5,666 bases of DNA from Candidatus Adiutrix sp. (GTDB taxonomy: Bacteria; Desulfobacterota; Desulfarculia; Adiutricales; Adiutricaceae). The position numbers and the translations under genes were made by a program. This document shows positions 1-5,666 of this stretch, piece by piece. Location of the stretch: NCBI GenBank assembly GCA_031285975.1, contig JAITVE010000381.1, positions 1 to 5,666 on the forward strand, given 5' to 3'. The notes below the pieces were generated by a model that had not been told where the DNA came from, ran no database searches, and saw nothing but the letters and a program-made list of their open reading frames with translations. The number at the start of each line of letters is the position of its first letter. The first letter of the stretch is position 1.

Positions 1-2
1 AA

Positions 3-2158
<2,156 letters not shown>

Positions 2159-2165
2159 TGGGGGG

Positions 2166-2254
2166 CTTCGCGGCGAAGATTCTGGATTAGTATGGGGCTC
2201 TGCCCAATCTTTGCGCTGTCGCGCAATCTCAGTTTATTCAAACCCTATCGGGTT
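2166..2254. repeat. series of short hairpins downstream of ligA
   Basis: Four small perfect hairpins follow the ligA stop: CTTCG/CGAAG (2166-2170 with 2174-2178), GGGC/GCCC (2195-2198 with 2202-2205), TTGCGC/GCGCAA with a TGTC loop (2211-2216 with 2221-2226), and AACCC/GGGTT with a TATC loop (2241-2245 with 2250-2254). None is followed by a T-run, so no classical intrinsic terminator can be assigned, although one of them could stop ligA transcription together with Rho. The GGGC-TCT-GCCC unit resembles the first part of palindromic intergenic repeats that I associate with this type of genome. Confidence 0.5.
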
Positions 2255-2269
2255 CGAATTTAAACCCCG

Positions 2270-2301
2270 CTTAAGAGGGGCTAACGCGAGCCCCTCTTAA
2301 G
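2270..2301. repeat. perfect 13-bp palindromic hairpin
   Basis: CTTAAGAGGGGCT (2270-2282) and AGCCCCTCTTAAG (2289-2301) are exact reverse complements around a 6-base loop. The core AGGGGCT-(AAC)-GCG-AGCCCCT is echoed by the next hairpin at 2314-2334. No T-run follows on either strand, so it is not a standard terminator. Extragenic palindromic repeat (REP-like) or transcript-stabilising hairpin are the likeliest readings. Confidence 0.7.
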
Positions 2302-2313
2302 AATCTCCGCGCG

Positions 2314-2334
2314 CCAGGGGCTGCGCGCCCCTGG
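2314..2334. repeat. second GGGGCT-type hairpin
   Basis: CCAGGGG (2314-2320) pairs exactly with CCCCTGG (2328-2334) across a CTGCGCG loop. Its AGGGGCT...GCG...CCCCT core matches the hairpin at 2270-2301, so the two look like related units of an intergenic palindromic repeat separated by 12 bases. Confidence 0.55.
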
Positions 2335-2371
2335 ACCTGCGTGTCGGCTAGTGAATCAGTAGCGACCGTGG

Positions 2372-2417
2372 AGCGGCGCCACAACTCGCCTGAACGGCTC
2401 AGACAAGTGGCGCCGCT
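2372..2417. repeat. 11-bp perfect inverted repeat with 24-base spacer
   Basis: AGCGGCGCCAC (2372-2382) and GTGGCGCCGCT (2407-2417) are exact reverse complements. The 24-base spacer can form a weak inner CTGA/TCAG helix (2390-2393 with 2399-2402). No T-run follows. It could be a structured RNA element, a protein-binding dyad or a relic of a repeat. No known riboswitch or small RNA family is recognised. Confidence 0.5.
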
Positions 2418-2434
2418 GTGGCGACGGGGGAAGA

Positions 2435-2469
2435 GGGCGCGGGCAATACCATCTTAAAAAGCCGCGCCC
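2435..2469. repeat. 8-bp GC-rich inverted repeat with A-rich spacer
   Basis: GGGCGCGG (2435-2442) pairs exactly with CCGCGCCC (2462-2469) around a 19-base spacer containing TTAAAAA. There is no T-run after the second arm. Because both arms are very GC-rich the match is less surprising than the neighbouring repeats. It lies about 70 bases upstream of the promoter candidate at 2539. Confidence 0.4.
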
Positions 2470-2538
2470 GGACTGTGGGGTATATGAAAATAACTATGGA
2501 AATTCGGCTCTGATTATGTACAATATAGAAAATCTGGT

Positions 2539-2567
2539 TTGACTCCGGGAAGGCTTTGCGGTACTTT
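2539..2567 (+). promoter_or_regulatory. candidate sigma70 promoter for the lipoprotein-ppiA-ppiB unit
   Basis: TTGACT (2539-2544) matches the -35 consensus at five of six positions. It is followed by exactly 17 bases and TACTTT (2562-2567), a weak -10 with three matches. Transcription would begin near 2574, leaving a leader of about 50 nt before the ATG at 2623. Upstream DNA (2481-2535) is unusually AT-rich for this window, as expected near a promoter. An alternative -10, TACAAT at 2519-2524, lacks a recognisable -35. Confidence 0.45.
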
Positions 2568-2612
2568 AAGGCCCTGCTGGGGGCGGGATCGTTGAGGCCG
2601 TGAGCGGCGAGT

Positions 2613-2616
2613 GAGG
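2613..2616 (+). promoter_or_regulatory. ribosome binding site deciding the lipoprotein start
   Basis: GAGG ends 6 nt before ATG 2623. The longer reading from GTG 2611 has no site at a workable distance (nearest GAGG at 2594-2597, 13 nt away) and would place this GAGG inside the coding region. The ATG is therefore preferred. Confidence 0.65.
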
Positions 2617-2622
2617 TTGTAT

Positions 2623-3585
2623 ATGCGGTTTTATCGGGAACTGAAGCGGGCGGCGGCGTTCCGCGTGGTCGGGCTGGCGGCTCTGTTGGCCGTCCTGGCG
2701 GGTTGCGGCGCGGTGCTCGACATGGCCGAGGATAATGAGTGGCGGTGGGGCTTTTTCGGCAAAGTGAAATTCATCAGCCCCGTCAAACTGCGCATCGGGG
2801 TGGCTCCCTTTAGCGACGATGTGGGCCTCGGCGCGGCCGAGGCGGGCAGCAATCTGGCCCGGCTGATGTCCGCTGAAATGGCCAAGGACAGCAACCTGGT
2901 GGTCGTGCCCGCCGAGGCGGTGGAGGCGGCCATGGCCGCGCGCGGCTACACCGCGCCCCTCACGCCGCTCCGGGCCGCAGAAATCGGCACGGACTTGCGG
3001 CTTAACGCCCTGGTGCTGGGTTCCCTGTCGGAAGTGAAGAAATACAATCTCCGCAAGGGCTGGCGGCGGCTGGCCCGCATCGTCACCGAGCAGCACGAGT
3101 ATGTGAACGCGGTTTTGGCGGTCAGCGCCGTGGATTCGGCCACCGGCATCGTCCTGGTCTCCCGCGCCAACACCGGCGAGTATGACGGCGGCAGCGGCAA
3201 CGACGATTTCTTCGAGGCCGGTGACCGCACGGGCCACATCCCCAGCCAGGAAGCCCTGGAAAGCAGCCTGGACGACGCCCTGACGGAATCCTATTACCGC
3301 ACCCTCACGGGCCTGGCGGCCTTGCCGTTCAAGGCCCGCGTGTTGTCGGTCACGGGCGGGCAGGCCCACATCGGCTTTGGCAGCGACGTTGACCTGCGCA
3401 AGGGCCGGGAGTTTGTGAAACTGCTCGTGGAAGAAGTGGTCACCAACTCCATCGGCGATTCCTACCAGATCATGGGCGCGCCCGTGGCCCGCCTGAAAGT
3501 CGCCGAGGTGGGCGAGAGCGGGGCCGCGCTGGACATCACGGACGGCCAGGTCGCCCCCGGCGACGTCATCCAGGCCGTAGACTGA
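2623..3585 (+). CDS. outer-membrane-type lipoprotein, CsgG/LpoB-like N-domain and FlgT-C-like C-domain
   Basis: The 320-residue product starts at ATG 2623; a GTG at 2611 would add four residues. Basic residues precede a hydrophobic stretch ending in the lipobox LAGC, with the lipidated cysteine at residue 28. The following residue is Gly, not the Asp of inner-membrane retention, so outer-membrane anchoring is expected. Residues about 56-175 have the pattern of the CsgG/LpoB/TolB-N fold: a first strand LRIGVAPF, a helix, LVVVPAEAV, then ALVLGSLSEV and a later strand pair VNAVLAVSAVDSATG. Residues about 236-320 (FKARVLSVTGG...GFGSDVDLRKGREF...VARLKVAEV...GDVIQAV) resemble the C-terminal domain of the flagellar lipoprotein/periplasmic protein FlgT. 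Role unknown: a peptidoglycan-synthase activator, secretion or motility accessory protein are options. It leads the unit with the two cyclophilins (30-nt gap). Domain similarities are by eye. Confidence 0.85.
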   Translation: MRFYRELKRAAAFRVVGLAALLAVLAGCGAVLDMAEDNEWRWGFFGKVKFISPVKLRIGVAPFSDDVGLGAAEAGSNLARLMSAEMAKDSNLVVVPAEAVEAAMAARGYTAPLTPLRAAEIGTDLRLNALVLGSLSEVKKYNLRKGWRRLARIVTEQHEYVNAVLAVSAVDSATGIVLVSRANTGEYDGGSGNDDFFEAGDRTGHIPSQEALESSLDDALTESYYRTLTGLAALPFKARVLSVTGGQAHIGFGSDVDLRKGREFVKLLVEEVVTNSIGDSYQIMGAPVARLKVAEVGESGAALDITDGQVAPGDVIQAVD

Positions 3586-3603
3586 AGTATATCGAAATCA
3601 TAT

Positions 3604-3608
3604 AGGAG
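3604..3608 (+). promoter_or_regulatory. ribosome binding site deciding the ppiA start
   Basis: AGGAG (3604-3608) is only 1 nt from the ATG at 3610 but 7 nt from the ATG at 3616. The second ATG is therefore the likely start, removing two residues (Met-Lys) from the longest reading. Confidence 0.7.
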
Positions 3609-3615
3609 TATGAAA

Positions 3616-4191
3616 ATGTTCAAAAAATTACTGCTGGTCGCGGCGCTGACCCTGGTTCTGCCGGGCGCGCTTTGGGCCCAGGATGAGGCGGCTCCCCAGG
3701 TGAAGCTGGAAACCTCCCAGGGCGACATCGTTATTGAGTTGAATCCCCAGGCGGCTCCGGAAACGGTGAAGAATTTTCTCGCCTACGTGAAAAGCGGCCA
3801 CTACGACGGCACCATCTTTCACCGGGTTATCGCCAATTTCATGATTCAGGGCGGGGGCTTCACCAGCGAAATGAAGGAAAAGGCCACTGGCGCGCCCATT
3901 AAAAACGAGGCGAATAATGGCCTGAAAAACGATAAGTACACCATCGCCATGGCCCGCACCCCCGATCCCCATTCGGCCACGGCCCAGTTTTTCATCAATG
4001 TCGGCGAGGCAAACGAGTTTTTGAATTTCAAGGAAGAGTCCGCCCAGGGCTGGGGCTATGCCGTCTTCGGCAAAGTTGTTTCAGGCCAGGAGGTGGTGGA
4101 TGCCATCGCCAAAGTTCAAACCGGCCAGTTCCGCCAGCACGGAGACGTGCCGGTCAAGCCGATTGTCATCAACAAAGCCGCGGTTTTGTAA
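3616..4191 (+). CDS. ppiA: periplasmic peptidyl-prolyl cis-trans isomerase (cyclophilin type)
   Basis: This cyclophilin catalyses cis-trans isomerisation of Xaa-Pro bonds during folding of exported proteins. Its 191 residues begin with a Sec signal ([21 protein letters not shown], cleavage expected after A21, next QDEAA), placing it in the periplasm. The cyclophilin domain (about 28-189) has the catalytic FHRV arginine R70, FMIQGG (75-80) and the SATAQFFIN pocket motif with Q124 and F126. F135 (in NEFLNF) sits where human cyclophilin A has Trp121, as in many bacterial enzymes, so weak cyclosporin binding is expected. It follows the lipoprotein by about 30 nt and precedes a second cyclophilin by 31 nt, with no promoter visible between them. 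A cotranscribed unit is inferred. The symbol follows the E. coli convention for the secreted form. Confidence 0.95.
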   Translation: MFKKLLLVAALTLVLPGALWAQDEAAPQVKLETSQGDIVIELNPQAAPETVKNFLAYVKSGHYDGTIFHRVIANFMIQGGGFTSEMKEKATGAPIKNEANNGLKNDKYTIAMARTPDPHSATAQFFINVGEANEFLNFKEESAQGWGYAVFGKVVSGQEVVDAIAKVQTGQFRQHGDVPVKPIVINKAAVL

Positions 4192-4222
4192 GCCGGGCAA
4201 CTATCTGTAAGGATTTGACGCT

Positions 4223-4747
4223 ATGACGAAAGTATATGTCCGCTTGAAAACGACCCTGGGCGAGATGGTGCTGGAGCTGAACCGCGAAGCCGCGCCCGTG
4301 ACCGCCGACAATTTTGTGGGGTATGTGAAAAACGGCCACTATGAAGGCACCATCTTTCACCGGGTCATCGCCGGATTCATGATTCAGGGCGGCGGCATGG
4401 ACGCGGAGATGCACGAGCGCGACGCCAGTGCCCCCATCCAGAACGAGGCCGACAACGGGCTGAAAAACGACAAGTTCACCATCGCCATGGCCCGCACCGG
4501 CGACCCCCACTCGGCCACGGCCCAGTTTTTCATCAACGTGAAGGACAACGATTTTTTGAATTTCACCGAGAAAAACGCCCGGGGCTGGGGCTATGCCGTT
4601 TTCGGCAAAGTCGTGGCCGGTCAGGATGTGGTGCACAAAATTGAGGATGTGGAGACCTCCAGCCAGTCCTACCACGACGATGTGCCCAACGTGCCGGTGG
4701 TCATTGAAAAAGCCACCATCCTTGAAAACTACACCCCGGAAGCCTAA
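4223..4747 (+). CDS. ppiB: cytoplasmic peptidyl-prolyl cis-trans isomerase (cyclophilin type)
   Basis: A 174-residue cyclophilin with no signal peptide: the isomerase domain begins almost at once ([16 protein letters not shown]), so it should act in the cytoplasm. Catalytic R47 lies in FHRV, followed by FMIQGG (52-57) and [10 protein letters not shown] (97-106) with Q101 and F103. F111 occupies the position of human Trp121. The start is supported by AAGGA (4209-4213), 9 nt before the ATG. It is closely similar to the preceding secreted cyclophilin along the whole domain, including shared near-identical stretches of DNA, which points to a tandem duplication followed by loss or gain of the signal peptide. 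It ends in a short polar tail (ENYTPEA) and is followed 43 nt later by a strong terminator. The symbol follows the E. coli convention for the cytoplasmic form. Confidence 0.95.
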   Translation: MTKVYVRLKTTLGEMVLELNREAAPVTADNFVGYVKNGHYEGTIFHRVIAGFMIQGGGMDAEMHERDASAPIQNEADNGLKNDKFTIAMARTGDPHSATAQFFINVKDNDFLNFTEKNARGWGYAVFGKVVAGQDVVHKIEDVETSSQSYHDDVPNVPVVIEKATILENYTPEA

Positions 4748-4790
4748 GCGAGACAACGCTTTCCTGCTTCAGTAAACCGGGAAAACAAAA

Positions 4791-4833
4791 GCGGCCGTCA
4801 AATCCTCAGCGATTGGGCGGCCGCGCTGTTTTT
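4791..4833 (+). terminator. intrinsic terminator after ppiB
   Basis: GCGGCCG (4791-4797) pairs with CGGCCGC (4818-4824). The helix continues inward by T4798-G4817 and C4799-G4816, then after one mismatch by AATC/GATT (4801-4804 with 4811-4814), leaving a 6-base loop. Four bases after the stem comes TTTTT (4829-4833). Position, stem strength and U-run fit Rho-independent termination of the three-gene unit. Confidence 0.85.
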
Positions 4834-4865
4834 GTCCGGCAAATCCCCGTCCCGGCTTTCAATGT

Positions 4866-4894
4866 TTGTTTTTCAAACCGCTATATGGTAATCT
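4866..4894 (+). promoter_or_regulatory. weak promoter candidate upstream of the palindromic blocks
   Basis: In an AT-rich patch (about 4857-4903), TTGTTT (4866-4871) is followed after 17 bases by TAATCT (4889-4894); TATATG (4882-4887) is an alternative -10. Both hexamers are poor. It is listed because the terminator at 4833 means the last gene needs its own promoter and this is the best spot seen before 4989. Apart from this patch, 4834-4988 shows no gene or structure I can support. Confidence 0.2.
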
Positions 4895-4988
4895 ATCCAA
4901 GTGTTTACGAGCCGCCGTTACCGCCGGGCAATCTGTGGCGCGAGGGCAAGCGGTCTCCTCACCCGGCGTTTGCGGGGATGTGGCCGCG

Positions 4989-5118
4989 TTAGGATCAGTT
5001 CAGGAATAATGTGTGCGTTATCCTGGCAAGGCGTTTTCATTTTGGCCGGATTGATGGCGGCCAAAATGAGAACAACACAGCCAGGGAAATGTACACGTTG
5101 TTCATGAACTGATCCTTA
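4989..5118. mobile_element. long imperfect hairpin with TTA flanks (MITE-like)
   Basis: Bases 4991-5048 pair with 5058-5116 to give 51 base pairs, counting six G-T pairs, around a 9-base loop (5049-5057). Interruptions are only G5003/A5104, A5020/A5087 and a 5-by-6 internal loop (5028-5032, 5074-5079). The ends form a perfect 12-bp inverted repeat, AGGATCAGTTCA (4991-5002) with TGAACTGATCCT (5105-5116). TTA occurs at both borders (4989-4991 and 5116-5118), as a 3-bp target duplication would, and TA at 4990-4991/5117-5118 allows a 2-bp duplication. There is no transposase gene. A non-autonomous miniature element, or a hairpin RNA, fits. The inverted repeat is certain; mobility is inferred. Confidence 0.6.
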
Positions 5119-5221
5119 GAGCGCTTTTCTATTACAAGGTAGCCTGCATGAAATGAAAAGCACCCGGATGTTTACGTATTTTGCAATTTACTAAAGGCAG
5201 GTACATTGCAAAATGCTCTAA
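5116..5221 (+). ncRNA. candidate structured leader: three-way junction with complementary loops
   Basis: TTAGAGC (5116-5122) pairs with GCTCTAA (5215-5221). Directly inside, with no unpaired bases at either edge, are two hairpins: GCTTTTC/GAAAAGC (5123-5129 with 5155-5161, extended by ATT/AAT) and ATTTTGCAAT/ATTGCAAAAT (5178-5187 with 5205-5214, extended by TAC/GTA). The loops contain CCTGC (5143-5147) and GCAGG (5197-5201), exact complements. The same bases can instead form one long imperfect hairpin over the whole block. The last gene's ribosome site begins 17 bases after the block. No known riboswitch family is recognised. A palindromic repeat element without RNA function is the main alternative. 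Confidence 0.35.
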
Positions 5222-5238
5222 AAGAACGTTGAAATTTT

Positions 5239-5243
5239 GGAGG
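5239..5243 (+). promoter_or_regulatory. ribosome binding site of the small secreted protein
   Basis: GGAGG, the strongest Shine-Dalgarno sequence in the window, ends 7 nt before ATG 5251. It lies 17 bases beyond the structured block ending at 5221, so it is not obviously sequestered by it. Confidence 0.8.
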
Positions 5244-5250
5244 TATCCTG

Positions 5251-5634
5251 ATGAACCGTGCGAAAACGATCACCCTGTCCCTTTGTTTGACCATGCTGCT
5301 CCTGGCTTTTTCGGTCGCGGCCCAGGCCGCCGATGTGAAACTCGGTAAATACGCGAGCACCGAGATTATGAACGGTGAGTTCCACTGGCACTTCATCCTC
5401 AAGGCCGACAAAACCGTTGACTTCCAGAGCATGGACTTTGAAGGCATTTACGATTGGACTGGCGCCTGGAAGGCCGACAATTCCGGCAAGGTGACCATCA
5501 CCCTCAAAAGCGGTAATACCAAGACCCCTATCATTTTCACCGGCGGCGGCGGCAACACCCTGACCATGGTCTCCTGGCCTTTCGGAATGACCGTCGAGAA
5601 TATGCCCTTCCATTACGACCCGAACTACAAATGA
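5251..5634 (+). CDS. small secreted protein of unknown function
   Basis: This encodes 127 residues with a clear Sec signal peptide (basic NRAK, hydrophobic core, AQA) expected to be cleaved after A26, leaving a mature protein of about 101 residues. The cysteine at position 12 is not in a lipobox, so it is not a lipoprotein. The mature part alternates short hydrophobic and polar runs with glycine turns: GKYASTE, HWHFILKADKTVDF (45-58), YDWTGAWKADNSGKVTITL (67-85), then IIFTGGGGNTLTMVSWPF (94-111). This is a GxY...G-x-W-K-x-D...L-T-x pattern like small lipocalin-like or other beta-barrel periplasmic proteins. It is rich in Trp, Phe and His and has no cysteine after processing. I do not recognise a family and assign no function. 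It has its own ribosome site and lies beyond a terminator, so it appears to be a separate transcription unit. Confidence 0.85.
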   Translation: MNRAKTITLSLCLTMLLLAFSVAAQAADVKLGKYASTEIMNGEFHWHFILKADKTVDFQSMDFEGIYDWTGAWKADNSGKVTITLKSGNTKTPIIFTGGGGNTLTMVSWPFGMTVENMPFHYDPNYK

Positions 5635-5666
5635 GCGGCGGCATTTCCGCAGCTTCTTTACGCAAG

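Noticed and set aside
2241..2268. tRNA T-arm-like GGTTCGAATTT
   Set aside because: The flanking bases cannot form the T-stem, and no acceptor stem, D-arm or anticodon arm can be drawn around it.
2270..2301. intrinsic terminator for ligA
   Set aside because: The stem is perfect but no T-run follows it on either strand, so it was listed as a palindrome instead.
2566..3369. 267-codon open frame on the minus strand opposite the lipoprotein
   Set aside because: The + strand reading has a lipobox, ribosome site and domain pattern; the antisense product is Gly/Ala/His/Arg-rich with no signal or motif.
4169..4756. 195-codon minus-strand frame opposite the second cyclophilin
   Set aside because: It mirrors the cyclophilin codons and has a His/Val/Gly-rich antisense composition; a similar shadow lies opposite the first cyclophilin at 3628-3972.
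4901..5107. 68-codon + frame across the long hairpin element
   Set aside because: It runs into the palindrome, has no ribosome site or family features, and its Arg/Cys/Gly-rich product looks random.
5116..5221. known purine riboswitch
   Set aside because: Only the overall architecture is similar; the conserved junction bases of that family are not present and the P1/loop sequences differ.
5635..5666. terminator after the last gene
   Set aside because: A short GCGG/CCGC pairing is possible, but the window ends before any T-run could be judged.

Overview
The window is GC-rich bacterial chromosome with high GC at third codon positions and GGAG/GAGG-type ribosome binding sites. It looks like a Gram-negative (diderm) organism: it encodes an outer-membrane-type lipoprotein, a signal-peptide-bearing cyclophilin and a small secreted protein. 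Gene content, the style of the proteins and the GGGGCT...AGCCCC intergenic palindromes remind me of Desulfovibrio-like Desulfobacterota. That assignment is from memory and is only a moderate-to-low-confidence inference. All supported genes lie on the + strand.

Layout. (1) 1-55 is a short leader with an AAGG ribosome site; one reading frame through it would overlap the next start by ATGA. (2) 56-2158 is a full-length NAD+-dependent DNA ligase, ligA, with all domains present but unusual residues at two positions of the nucleotide pocket. (3) 2159-2610 has no gene. It carries a run of small hairpins and palindromes (2166-2334), two longer inverted repeats (2372-2417 and 2435-2469) and a plausible sigma70 promoter (2539-2567). 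(4) 2623-4747 is a compact three-gene unit with gaps of about 30 nt: a lipoprotein with a CsgG/LpoB-like N-terminal part and a FlgT-C-like end, then a secreted cyclophilin (ppiA), then a closely related signal-less cyclophilin (ppiB). It ends at a strong intrinsic terminator (4791-4833). (5) 4834-5250 has no gene but contains the most unusual DNA here: a 51-bp imperfect hairpin flanked by TTA (4989-5118), abutting a second inverted-repeat block (5116-5221) that can fold as a three-way junction with complementary loops or as one long hairpin. (6) 5251-5634 encodes a small secreted beta-rich protein of unknown function directly behind that block.

How the parts fit. ligA serves replication and repair and appears to be a separate transcription unit. 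The lipoprotein-ppiA-ppiB unit reads as an envelope/protein-folding operon, with one prolyl isomerase for the periplasm and one for the cytoplasm. The last gene has its own good ribosome site and an untranslated region rich in structure. Whether the two palindromic blocks there are miniature mobile elements, a structured leader RNA, or a mobile element co-opted as a leader cannot be settled from one window.
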